Part shown: piece by piece, positions 1 through 8,800 of the stretch
Layout: each line of letters begins with the position of its first letter
How positions within the stretch are numbered: the first letter of the stretch is position 1
DNA from: Stenotrophomonas sp. NA06056
Lineage (GTDB): Bacteria > Pseudomonadota > Gammaproteobacteria > Xanthomonadales > Xanthomonadaceae
Assembly (NCBI RefSeq): GCF_013364355.1
Contig: NZ_CP054931.1
Coordinates: 1,054,001-1,118,000 of the forward strand
DNA length: 64,000 nt
Reading direction: 5' to 3'
Notes under the pieces: model-generated
Database searches by the model: none
What the model was told of the DNA's origin: nothing
What the model saw: only the letters and a program-made list of their open reading frames with translations
Program-made: the position numbers and the translations under genes

Positions 1-1
1 C

Positions 2-112
2 GCACGCGCCTACCTGCGTTCGCTGGAAGAGCTGGCCGGTTGCCCGATCAGCATCGTGTCCACCGGCCCGGACCGCGACCACACCATGGTCCTGCAGGAT
101 CCGTTCGCCTGA
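2..112 (+). CDS. purA: Adenylosuccinate synthase, C-terminal end (partial)
   Basis: Only the last 36 codons are inside the window; the gene begins upstream. The reading frame ends with [17 protein letters not shown], the typical C-terminus of adenylosuccinate synthase, which joins IMP and aspartate in the first committed step of AMP synthesis. It is followed by a strong intrinsic terminator, so the transcription unit ends here. The assignment rests on this short tail alone, but the motif is distinctive. Confidence 0.85.
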   Translation, partial: ARAYLRSLEELAGCPISIVSTGPDRDHTMVLQDPFA

Positions 113-136
113 GTGGTCACACGCTGACGTGAAGGA

Positions 137-163
137 AAAGCCCCGCGAAAGCGGGGCTTTTTC
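137..163 (+). terminator. Intrinsic terminator of purA
   Basis: A GC-rich stem (AAGCCCCGC / GCGGGGCTT) with a GAAA tetraloop is followed by a T-rich run. It lies 25 bp after the purA stop codon. Confidence 0.85.
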
Positions 164-200
164 GTTAGTGTGTACGCAGTGCCAGCAGGGAAGCGGACCG

Positions 201-857
201 ATGACCGGCGATGTCAGCGTGAAAGGGGCGAGGCTGCTGCGGATCACCCTGTGGGTGTTCTGGGGCCTGTGGTCCGCCGCCTGCGTGGTGCTGGCGGTGG
301 GCGCCGTGGCCAACCACCTGGCATCACGCACGCAGACCCTGCCGCTGATGCTGAGCCCCGGTGCGAGCGCGGAAATCACGGTCTACCGCTTCATTGACGA
401 TCGCCTGCGGTTGCGGCTGCGCTATCCGGCCAACGCTGCCGACCCGGCCCTCGATCCTGACGTGCTGATGCGCGTCGAAACCCCAAACGAGCACGCGGAT
501 TTCCGTGCGAGCGTGCGATCAGGCCCGCCTGCGGCGGATGTCGTGCGCAGGGTGGAAACCGTTGAAACGGCAGGTTTCACCGCCGCGTACTTCGGCTATG
601 GCCGCGGTGACGCCTTGCCCCGTGGCCGCTCCTGGCTGCGGGTGACCGTGCTGGAAGTGGAGCCAGCGCTGGTCGGCAGGCAGGCAACGATCGAGGTGCA
701 GCCGCCGATGGATCTTCTGAAGCTGACCGACCTGGACTACATCTGGTTGTGGCCGTTCTTCTTCTGGAAACTGGCGGCGCTGTTGCTGCTGGTTCCAGGT
801 GTCGCATTGGCAATCTTCACCCTCGCGCTGCGAAGGCAACGTCCACGTGCTGCTTAG
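201..857 (+). CDS. Hypothetical protein with two membrane segments
   Basis: Not recognised. The 218-residue protein has one hydrophobic segment near the N-terminus (about residues 14-42) and a second near the C-terminus (about 180-210, rich in Trp, Phe and Leu). Between them is a soluble domain of about 135 residues, probably periplasmic. The ATG at 201 is chosen because a purine-rich AGGGAAGCGG precedes it; the frame stays open upstream to 129, but that would start inside the purA terminator. It stands alone between purA and the convergent M23 peptidase gene. Confidence 0.6.
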   Translation: MTGDVSVKGARLLRITLWVFWGLWSAACVVLAVGAVANHLASRTQTLPLMLSPGASAEITVYRFIDDRLRLRLRYPANAADPALDPDVLMRVETPNEHADFRASVRSGPPAADVVRRVETVETAGFTAAYFGYGRGDALPRGRSWLRVTVLEVEPALVGRQATIEVQPPMDLLKLTDLDYIWLWPFFFWKLAALLLLVPGVALAIFTLALRRQRPRAA

Positions 858-886
858 GCGCCCGAACAAGCCGTGCGGATTGCGAC

Positions 887-913
887 TTAATCCCCTCCGT
901 CCCCTTTTTTCAG
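887..913. repeat. GGGGACGGAGGGG short repeat, overlapping a gene end
   Basis: On the minus strand this reads AAAAAAGGGGACGGAGGGG followed by ATTAA. Near-identical copies occur at 59830-59855 and, as an inverted pair, at 60596-60673. Here the repeat encodes the last residues and the stop codon of the M23 peptidase. Confidence 0.7.
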
Positions 914-1531
914 CAGCGGATAGGGATTGATTGACTCGCCCTTCCACCACTGTTTTTCAGGCCCCAGCACGTGCACTTCGAAATGCAGGTGCGGGGCTTC
1001 GGGGTTGGCGTTGCCGGTGCTGCCGACGTAGCCGATCACATCGCCGCGCTTGATGGCCTGCTTCTCGGCCAGGCCGTCGGCGTAGCGCTGCAGGTGTGCG
1101 TAGTAGTAGCACCAGCGGCCGCTGGGTTCGAACTGGTAGATCGTCAGGCCACCGCGTTTGCTGTCGAACAGTTTCTCGACATGGCCATCGGCCACGGCCA
1201 GCACCGGCGTGCCGGCAGCGGCCATGATGTCGATAGCGTCATGCACACGGCCTTCGCTGCGTGCGTCGGTGAAGGTGTCCTGCAGCTGTGACGGCGCAAT
1301 GCCCTGTACCGGCAGCAGCAGGCCGGAGGGTGTGCCGCTCGCTGCGGCTGGGTCGGGCTCAGCGATTGTCGTCGCTGCCTGCTCCGCGGACAGGGCAGGT
1401 GCGTGGTCCGCCGCAACCACTGCGGGAGGGTGGGCAGTCGTGCCATCGGACGGCTCGCCATCGCGCTGCAGCCACCATCCGGCGGTCACGCCCATCACCA
1501 GTCCCAGCACGATCAGTTGCGCAAGTCGCAT
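887..1531 (-). CDS. M23 family metallopeptidase (LytM-like), exported
   Basis: This is a predicted peptidoglycan endopeptidase of 214 residues. An N-terminal hydrophobic segment (about residues 4-20) acts as signal or anchor, then comes a linker rich in Ala and Pro, then the LytM domain from about residue 70. The zinc ligands are visible as H97-x3-D101 and the HLHFE motif (H181/H183), with H146 in the YAHLQ loop. The start is fixed by an AGGAG site 7 nt upstream, inside the end of the L,D-transpeptidase gene, so the two are translated as one unit. The C-terminal KKGDGGD is encoded by a dispersed repeat, an unusual tail unlikely to matter for catalysis. Confidence 0.88.
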   Translation of the reverse strand: MRLAQLIVLGLVMGVTAGWWLQRDGEPSDGTTAHPPAVVAADHAPALSAEQAATTIAEPDPAAASGTPSGLLLPVQGIAPSQLQDTFTDARSEGRVHDAIDIMAAAGTPVLAVADGHVEKLFDSKRGGLTIYQFEPSGRWCYYYAHLQRYADGLAEKQAIKRGDVIGYVGSTGNANPEAPHLHFEVHVLGPEKQWWKGESINPYPLLKKGDGGD

Positions 1532-1535
1532 CGGC

Positions 1536-2495
1536 TTACTCCTGCATCACCACGACCACCGACGTATCAACCGCCGCGGCCACGCGCAGCGCATCCCAGT
1601 TGGTCATGCGCACGCAGCCGTGCGACTCGGTCTTGCCGACGTGGCCGGGGACCGGCGTACCGTGCAGGCCATAATGCGGCTTGGACAGGTCGATCCAGAC
1701 CCGGCCAACCGGGTTGTTCGGGCCGGGCGGAATCGTGGCTTTGCGATCCCCCTTCTTCGCGTCCCAGAACAATTTCGGGTTGTAGTGGAATGGCGGGTCC
1801 GGGTACACACCGAGGATCTTCCATTCACCGATCGGCAGCGGGTCGTGTTCGCTGCCCGACGACACCGGCACCTGCGCGATCACTTTGCCCTGCGCATCCA
1901 GCAGTTGCAGGGTGGAATCGGATTTGTCGACCACCAGCTTGACGGCCTTGGGCAATGCGGCCGGCGCAAGGTTGGGTACCTGGATGCGGCTGCCGGCCTT
2001 GCTCAGATCCACGCCGGGGTTGAGTGCCTTCAGCAGATCGGGCGAGGCATGGAAACGTTCGCCCAGCGATTCTTCGACGCTGCTGAAGCCCAGGGATTTC
2101 AGTTTGGCCTGTTCGGCCGGCTTCTTGGGGATGGCGACAAAGGGGCCGGCTACGTCTTCGGCGGTAAGCGTGTAGCTCGCCAAAGGAGCGACCGTATCGG
2201 CCTGCAGGGCCTTCCAGGTGGCGTCGTCCAGTTCCCCGCTGACCGTCAGACCGTGGGCGGCCTGGAAGCCGGACACCGCACGCCGCTGGTTGCTGCCCAC
2301 CTCGCCATCGATCTCGCCCGGAGAGAAGCTGGCACGGTCCAGCAGCACCTGTGCATGCAGGGGCGAGCGCGCCGCGGTGTCAGGACCGGCTTTTTCGGCA
2401 ATCGGTGCGGGCAGGCCTGCCGGTGGCGGGGCCTGCGCGAAGGCGGGCGGAATCAGCAGTGACAGGGCGAGCAGGGCGGGGCGGCATACGGGCAT
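1536..2495 (-). CDS. L,D-transpeptidase (YkuD) with peptidoglycan-binding domain
   Basis: A periplasmic cell-wall cross-linking or lipoprotein-anchoring enzyme of 319 residues. It has a signal peptide (cleavage near AFA-QAPP), a peptidoglycan-binding repeat (around QRRAVSGFQAAHGLTVSG), a LysM-like stretch (SLGERFHASPDLLKALNPG), and a C-terminal YkuD domain. The catalytic motif SHGCVRM places the nucleophile at about Cys294, with the partner His in HYGLHGTP. The ATG at 2495 sits 6 nt after GGAG; an in-frame ATG at 2501 is the alternative. It is 4 bp from the M23 gene, so a synthase and a hydrolase of the wall are co-expressed. The open frame continues far upstream, but that part is antisense to the chemoreceptor gene. 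Confidence 0.88.
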   Translation of the reverse strand: MPVCRPALLALSLLIPPAFAQAPPPAGLPAPIAEKAGPDTAARSPLHAQVLLDRASFSPGEIDGEVGSNQRRAVSGFQAAHGLTVSGELDDATWKALQADTVAPLASYTLTAEDVAGPFVAIPKKPAEQAKLKSLGFSSVEESLGERFHASPDLLKALNPGVDLSKAGSRIQVPNLAPAALPKAVKLVVDKSDSTLQLLDAQGKVIAQVPVSSGSEHDPLPIGEWKILGVYPDPPFHYNPKLFWDAKKGDRKATIPPGPNNPVGRVWIDLSKPHYGLHGTPVPGHVGKTESHGCVRMTNWDALRVAAAVDTSVVVVMQE

Positions 2496-2674
2496 GGGCA
2501 TCTCCAGCGGATAACGCCTCCACCCTGCCTGCAAACGCTGCGCAGCCGCCGTGAAAGGGAACTGATGCCGGCATGAGCAGTGGGGCGCGCCGCCAGGCAG
2601 AAGGCCCGCAGCAGAAGCGGGAGACAAGGCCTCACCAAGGTGAACGGCTTCCGACGCAGGCGAGCGTGGAGCGA

Positions 2675-2701
2675 TCAAGATTCCCGGCCGGTAGGCCGAT
2701 A
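2675..2701 (+). promoter_or_regulatory. Predicted sigma-28 (FliA) promoter of the chemoreceptor gene
   Basis: TCAAG (2675-2679) and GCCGATA (2695-2701) are separated by 15 bp and match the flagellar sigma-28 consensus. The element lies 31 bp before the start codon of a methyl-accepting chemotaxis gene, the kind of gene FliA usually controls. Confidence 0.6.
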
Positions 2702-2732
2702 TGGGCGCATCCCCCCGTTTTGGATTCACCCC

Positions 2733-4859
2733 ATGAACTACTTGAGGAACGTCAGGGTTGCCTGGCGTCTTGGGCTTGGCTTTGGCCTGTTGCTGCTGCT
2801 GGTTGCCGCCGTGGTGGCCACCGGTGCTACCGCCACCACCGTGCAGAAGCGTGCGATGGAGCAGGTGGTCGAGGTTGGCGTCGCCAAGGTACGGCTGCTG
2901 TCGGAGATGCTCGATGCCAACAACCAGATGATGGTCGTGCGCCGCGAGATGTTGATCCGCCAGGGCGAAGACCGCGCCAGCGACGAGCAGCGCATCGCCG
3001 ATCTGGTCAAGCGCTACGAGGCCAGTTGGACCGCCTACCAGGCCCTGCCCGGCGATGCCGAGGGCAAGGTGATCGGCGAGACCATCGCGGCCAAGCGCGC
3101 ACTCGCCCGTCCGCTCAACAAGCAGACCAGCGAACTGATGGAGCAGGGCGATTTCCCCGGTGCCGTGGCGTTGACCCTGGGCCCGGTGCAGGAAGCGGCC
3201 AATGGCTGGAACAAGGCCCTCGCCGATGGCGTGGCCTATGAGGAAAAGGAAAGCCGCGAGGCGGCTGCCGAGGCCATCCGCCTGGGCGAGCGCAGCCTGC
3301 TGCAGTTGCTGGTGCTGGGCGGCGTGGCCCTGCTGGTCGGCATCGCCGCATCGGTGTTGATCGGACGCAGCATGACCGGCCCGCTGGCGCGTGCGGTGCA
3401 ACTGGCCGAGCGCCTGTCCAAGGGCGAACTCGACCAGGAATTCCGCCTTGGCGGTCGCGACGAGCTGACCCAGCTCGGCGAGGCTATGGCCAGTGTGCGC
3501 CAGAGTGTGCAGGCTGCGATCGGCGCGCAGCTGCAGATGGCCGAACAACACGAAGCCGGTGCGATCCGTTACCGGATGGACGCCACTGCGTTCCCTGGCG
3601 ACTTCGGACGCATGGTGCAGGCCACCAACCACCTGGTCGAATCGCACGTGCAGGTGCAGCTGCTGATGGCCGAGGTGATGCAGCGCTATGCCATCGGCGA
3701 TCTCAGCCGTGACCTGCCCGAGTACCCGGGCGAGAAGGGCACGCTGACCCGCACCCTGGCGGCGGTCAAGCAGAGCCTGATGGCGATCAACGCGCAGATC
3801 GATGAACTGGCCCGTGCCGCACGCGCCGGCGATTTCAGCATGCGTGGCGACGCTGCGGCATTCCAGTACCAGTTCCAGGCGATGGTGAACCACCTCAACG
3901 GCATGATGGCCAGCTCGCAGGCCAGCATCGCCGATGTTTCCGATGTGCTGCGCGCCATCTCGCATGGCAACCTCACCGCACGCATGGACGGTGAGTACGA
4001 GGGCGTGTTCGCACGCATGCGTGATGATGCCAACACCACCACCACGCAGCTGACCGGTATCGTGCGTGGCATCCAGGTGGCCGCCGACAGCATCAACAAC
4101 GCGGCGCAGGAACTGGCGGCCGGCAACAACGACCTGTCGCGCCGTACCGAACAGCAGGCGGCGAACCTGGAAGAGGCTGCCGCCTCGATGGAAGAACTGA
4201 CCTCGACCGTGCGCCAGAACGCCGAGCTGGCCCGCCAGGCCGACAGCGAAGCGCACGCGGCCGGTGTTGCCGTGCGCGAGACCGAGCAGGCCATGGCGCA
4301 GATGGCCACGGTGATGGGCGAGATCGACCAGTCATCCGCGCGCATCTCGGAAATCTCCACGGTGATCGATGGCATTGCCTTCCAGACGAACATCCTGGCG
4401 TTGAATGCCGCGGTGGAAGCGGCGCGTGCCGGCGAACAGGGACGCGGCTTTGCCGTGGTCGCCAGCGAAGTGCGTACGCTGGCCCAGCGTGCCGGTGTGG
4501 CCGCCAAGGAGATCAAGGAACTGATCGAAGACGCGGCCGCCAAGGTGCAGAGTGGCCTGGCGGTGACGGTGCAGTCGGAAGCCGCCATTGCGCGCGTGGC
4601 GCAGGCCAGTTCGCGCACGACCCTGCTGATGAGCGATATCGCCGCCGCCAGCAAGGAGCAGGCGGCCGGCATCGAGCAGGTCAACCAGGTGGTGGTGCAG
4701 ATGGACCAGGTGACCCAGCAGAACGCGGCTCTGGTGGAAGAAGCCACCGCTGCCAGCCGCGCGCTGGAAGAGCAGGCGCATGCACTGACCACGTCGGTGT
4801 CGGTGTTCCAGCTGGAGCAGGGTGTGCGCAAGCCTGCCGTGTCTGCGCGCGCGGCGTAA
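2733..4859 (+). CDS. Methyl-accepting chemotaxis protein
   Basis: A 708-residue transmembrane chemoreceptor. TM1 is at about residues 13-33 and is followed by a periplasmic helical ligand-binding region of about 150 residues. TM2 (about 190-210) leads into a HAMP domain, then a long helical segment and the MCP signalling domain. The hairpin tip that binds CheA/CheW is recognisable as [20 protein letters not shown] (about 541-560), followed by [16 protein letters not shown]. The tail ends in SARAA with no NWETF-type tether, so CheR/CheB would have to find their sites without it. The ATG at 2733 starts a canonical N-terminus; no clear Shine-Dalgarno sequence is present. Confidence 0.9.
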   Translation: MNYLRNVRVAWRLGLGFGLLLLLVAAVVATGATATTVQKRAMEQVVEVGVAKVRLLSEMLDANNQMMVVRREMLIRQGEDRASDEQRIADLVKRYEASWTAYQALPGDAEGKVIGETIAAKRALARPLNKQTSELMEQGDFPGAVALTLGPVQEAANGWNKALADGVAYEEKESREAAAEAIRLGERSLLQLLVLGGVALLVGIAASVLIGRSMTGPLARAVQLAERLSKGELDQEFRLGGRDELTQLGEAMASVRQSVQAAIGAQLQMAEQHEAGAIRYRMDATAFPGDFGRMVQATNHLVESHVQVQLLMAEVMQRYAIGDLSRDLPEYPGEKGTLTRTLAAVKQSLMAINAQIDELARAARAGDFSMRGDAAAFQYQFQAMVNHLNGMMASSQASIADVSDVLRAISHGNLTARMDGEYEGVFARMRDDANTTTTQLTGIVRGIQVAADSINNAAQELAAGNNDLSRRTEQQAANLEEAAASMEELTSTVRQNAELARQADSEAHAAGVAVRETEQAMAQMATVMGEIDQSSARISEISTVIDGIAFQTNILALNAAVEAARAGEQGRGFAVVASEVRTLAQRAGVAAKEIKELIEDAAAKVQSGLAVTVQSEAAIARVAQASSRTTLLMSDIAAASKEQAAGIEQVNQVVVQMDQVTQQNAALVEEATAASRALEEQAHALTTSVSVFQLEQGVRKPAVSARAA

Positions 4860-4876
4860 GCGATCTCTGGTTGGAT

Positions 4877-4912
4877 GACGTCCTGCATGCGATGGCCCGC
4901 ATGCAGGGCGTC
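4877..4912 (+). terminator. Hairpin after the chemoreceptor gene
   Basis: Two 15-nt arms (4877-4891 and 4898-4912) pair with a single G-T wobble. There is no U-tract, so termination efficiency is uncertain. Confidence 0.45.
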
Positions 4913-4936
4913 GATGTACGCAACGGGTGGGAACAG

Positions 4937-5227
4937 CTAGCGCCCGCGTGCAGAGCGTTCGATCAACCAACCGGCCGCGTACAGGAACAGTAGTGTTGGT
5001 GGCACCAGAACCGCATACGCGGTCGACCAGGGCTTGCCGTACAGCAGGCCGCCTGCGCCGATGGCATCAAGCGCGGCAGACTGCAGAGTGATGGGCAGCG
5101 CCATCAGGATGTAGGTACCCTTCGGGTCCGCATCCGACTGTGCGCCGTGAACCAGCCACGCGGTAAACAGCAGGTAGACCACGCACAGCGCGAGGCCGGT
5201 CCAGCTGAACAATCGTCGCATCTTCAT
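4937..5227 (-). CDS. Small membrane protein, function unknown
   Basis: A 96-residue protein with three hydrophobic segments: near residues 7-28, in the middle (TYILMALPITLQSAALDAIG) and near the C-terminus (YAVLVPPTLLFLYAAGWLI). The start at 5227 is set by a strong AGGAGGT seven bases upstream. That ribosome site overlaps the stop codon of the preceding gene (5242), so the two are translationally coupled. No family is recognised. Confidence 0.65.
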   Translation of the reverse strand: MKMRRLFSWTGLALCVVYLLFTAWLVHGAQSDADPKGTYILMALPITLQSAALDAIGAGGLLYGKPWSTAYAVLVPPTLLFLYAAGWLIERSARGR

Positions 5228-5241
5228 CCGCAGACCTCCTT

Positions 5242-5784
5242 TCAACGGACCTTGAAGCGGGCCTGCAGCGGCAGGCTCACACCCCGCAGCAGATCCTTGA
5301 CCACCACCTGCGCAGTCCAGGTACCTTTCGGATCGCCGAGCTCGGCGACGAATTTCAGCTGCACGTTGGTCATGTACAACAAGGTGGGTGGACCCGGCAG
5401 GCGGGCGGTGAAGCAGGGAACATCGCGCTCATCCGCGCTGGTGCTGCCGTCTGGGCGCAGCATGCGCACGTCGCAGTGGACCTTGGCTGCGCCATCCTCG
5501 CCCAGTTGCGGGTTGGACAGGAACGTCAGCACGAACAACTCTCCACCCAGCTGCACGTCGCTGGCCTCGGTGAAGTTCGGCGTGGTGTCCGCTGGGGTTT
5601 CCCACTTGGCCCGCCAATCGGCGTCGGAGGTGAGCAGCAGTGATGCCGCAAATCCATCCCTGGACTTCATGGCATCGGTCTGCGGCACCGCCTTGCCGTC
5701 GTGATTGATCCAACCGCCATCGGCAAAGGCAGGCAGCGGCAGCACCAGGGCCATCATGGCCAGTGCGGATGTCCATCGCATCAT
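5242..5784 (-). CDS. Exported protein of unknown function
   Basis: A 180-residue protein with a clear Sec signal peptide (MMRWTSALAMMALVLPLPAFA) and a mature domain with two cysteines that could form a disulphide (CDV and PCF). The sequence looks beta-rich and soluble, so a periplasmic location is inferred. AGGAGA precedes the tandem ATGs at 5784 and 5781. It forms a two-gene unit with the downstream membrane protein, suggesting a shared envelope role. No family assigned. Confidence 0.6.
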   Translation of the reverse strand: MMRWTSALAMMALVLPLPAFADGGWINHDGKAVPQTDAMKSRDGFAASLLLTSDADWRAKWETPADTTPNFTEASDVQLGGELFVLTFLSNPQLGEDGAAKVHCDVRMLRPDGSTSADERDVPCFTARLPGPPTLLYMTNVQLKFVAELGDPKGTWTAQVVVKDLLRGVSLPLQARFKVR

Positions 5785-5836
5785 CGTTTCTCCTGTCAGC
5801 CGCGTCCTGCGGCGGCGCAAGTATCGCCGATCCGGC

Positions 5837-5862
5837 ATGCCCCCCCCAAAATCGGGGGGCAT
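5837..5862. terminator. Hairpin after the autotransporter gene
   Basis: ATGCCCCCC and GGGGGGCAT pair as perfect 9-bp arms around an AT-rich loop. The hairpin lies between the autotransporter stop codon and the next minus-strand gene. It lacks a strong U-tract. Confidence 0.5.
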
Positions 5863-5880
5863 GTCGGTTGCAAGGCCGGT

Positions 5881-8800
5881 TCAGCGCGGTGCAGCGCTGG
5901 CCTGTGGCGGGCAACGACGCGGGTTGCAGCGTGGCTTGCCGGTCGCGTCACTGCTGCCGACAGCGCTGCCTCCGGCAGCACCGCCCGCGGCCCCATAGCC
6001 GACACGCAGTCCGATGCTGCTGGCACGACTCGAGCCGCGGGTCTGCTCGTGGCCCAGCAGCAGCGACATGAACCAGCCACGCTGCAGGCGCACGTCCATG
6101 CCTGCAGCAATCGACAATGCGTGGTCGTTGTAGCTCTGCATGCGCAACTGGTAGTCCTGCGCGCGCGGTCCGATGGCGTAGTTCAGGTAGGCATCGCCCT
6201 TGTCATCCAGCGCCTGGCGGTATTCGATGCTCCAGAACGGGCGCACGCGTGCTTCCGGGTCGGCTGACAGGTACGCACCTTCCAGGCCGAGCGCCATGGC
6301 ACTGTTGCGCACCACCTGCTGGCGATAGACCAGGTCGTACAGGCCAGCGCCGCTTTCGCGGTAGCTGTCCAGGGTACTGCGGCTGGCCTCGATGCGGCCA
6401 TAGCCGGTCAATGTTGTGCCGGCATGGCGATGCTCGTAGCCGAAGGCCAGCGAACCGAACCACTGGTCGCCGTCGCGCTTGCCCTGTGCGAACGCATCGG
6501 CGTCCACGCTCCAGCGGCGGGTGTCGAAGTCCAGTGTGCCGGTGGCCACGATGCCGTCGACAAACACGTGCTCACCGCCGCGCCACAGGCCATAGGCTGC
6601 CAGTGAACGCTGATCGGACTTCACCCGTGCGTCGGTGTCTTCCATGTCGCTGTTGTTGCGACCCAGGCTGCCGGCCACACCGAACAGGAAACGAGTACCG
6701 AACGCGCGGTCTACGCCAATGGTCAGGCCATCGGTGCGGAAGTCGTAGCGGCTGCCGCGGCCCGGCCCGGCACCGTAGCTGGCGGTGCCGGACGCCCACA
6801 TGCCCCAACCGGCAGGCAATGCAGGCAGGGCATCGCCCCCCAGCTTGGACATGGGCACCGAGACGTTGGGCAGGTCGTTGCCGCCAGCGTAGTTCAGCGA
6901 CAGCTGGTTGCTGGACGCGTTGCTGCCACCACGCACCTGACGCAGACGGTCGCGGATATTGGACTGCTGTGCACTGGCGAAGCGCACGCTGGCATCGACC
7001 TGCGCCTGCAGACCGGCCACAACGCCCGGATCGCGCGTCGGGTCGGGGCGCTGGCTGACCACCAGGCGCAGTTGCGCAGTACCCGCTGCATAGCCGCCTG
7101 AGGCTGCCTGGGTGACGGTGAGGATCGCTACGCCTTCGCCAACCAGAGTGACGGTACGGCCCTGCACGCTGGCCACCGTCGCATCACTGCTGGAATAGCT
7201 GAAGGTGCCGCGGCTGGGGCTCTGCGGATCGACCAGGTCGAAGGCTGCTTCGCCGAACATCTTGTGCAGCTCCTGCGGCCATTGCAGCACCGGCACAGCG
7301 GCGGCGATGTCCACTTCCAGGAGGGCCTGGGGGGCTGCCAGGTACTGCGTATTGCCGGCCTGGTTGGCGGTCAGGCTGCAGCGGCCGGCCGCGAGCATGG
7401 TGACGCTGCCGCCATCCACGCGGCACACCGCCGGGGTGGTGGTGGCGAACACGATCGCATTGCCGGACGCGCCGCCGCTGGCCGACACGCTGAAACGACC
7501 ATTCTCGCTGTAGACCGGCGCGGTCGGGTTGGCCAGGAATGCGCTGATCTGCTGCGTCGCTTCAAGCACCTGCAGGGTATAGGCCTGGCTGGCGGTGAAG
7601 CCGTTCGCATCGGTAACTGTCACCGTGAAACCGTAGTTGCCTGCGCCCTGGGGTGTGCCGGAGAACACGCCATCGCTGGCCAGCGCCAAGCCGGTCGGCA
7701 GGGCACCGGCACTTACCGCGAAGCTGTACGGCGCGGCACCACCGGAGACCTGCAGGCGCTGCGTATAGCCGGTGGCCGTGGACGACTGCGGCAGGTTGGA
7801 GAGTGCAAACGCCAATTGCGGAGCGTTCACCACCAGGGTGTAGGCGGTGTCCTTGCTGGATGGGCCACTACCGGTGCTGCTGTCGGTCACGCGCACGCTG
7901 AAGCTGTAGGTGTTGGCTGCGGTGGGCGCGCCGCTGAAGACGCCTGCCGGGCTCAGCGACAGGCCCGGCGGCAGCGTTCCGATCACCTGGTAGCTGTACG
8001 GCGCCGCGCCACCACTGGTGGACAGCGTCGGCGTGTAGGCGGTGCCCGCGGTTGCCGGGCCCAGCGAGGCGGGCGTTGCCACCAGCGTCGGCGGGGACAC
8101 GGTGATGCTGACCGTCACTGTGGCCGAGGTCGTGTTGCCGTCGCTGGCCTGGTAACTGAAGCTGTCCGCGCCGTAGTAGCCGGTTGTCGGCGTGTAGGTG
8201 ACCGAGGTTCCGCTGACGGCGGTCTGGCCATGGGCCGGATTGCCGATGATGACCACGCTGGTCGGAATGCCGCTGATCGTCAGTGCCACAGCGCTTGCGG
8301 TGTCGTAGGCCACCGTTGCGCTGGATGGGCTGGCAACGATCGCATCCGCAGCGGTGACCGCATTGGATGCAGCAGACGCGCTGCCGGTGCCTGCGCTGTT
8401 GGTGGCGGTGACGGTGAACGTGTACGACTGGCCGACGGTCAGACCGGTGACGGTGATGGGAGAACCTGCACCCGTGCCGGTAGCGCCGCCTGGCGAGGCG
8501 GTGACCGTGTAGCCGCTGATCGTCGATCCGCCGGTACTGGCCGGAGCGGTGAACGTGACACTGACCTGACCGGTGCCCGACGGGCTGGCGGACACGCTGG
8601 TCGGTGCGCCGGGTACCACCGCATTGACGGTGAACGACTGGCTGACCTGCGATGCCGGCAGGTAGGTGCTGTCTCCGGCCTGGTTCGCATTGATCGTGCA
8701 GGTACCGGTGGTGACGAAGCTCAGCTGCCCACCGCTGGTGATGGTGCAGACCGCAGTTGTCGACGAGGTGAAGCTGACCGCAAGGCTGGAGGTGGACGTT

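Noticed and set aside
2502-4256. An N-terminal extension of the L,D-transpeptidase to 906 residues
   Set aside because: The extra part is antisense to the chemoreceptor; the real N-terminus is a signal peptide with a ribosome site at 2495.
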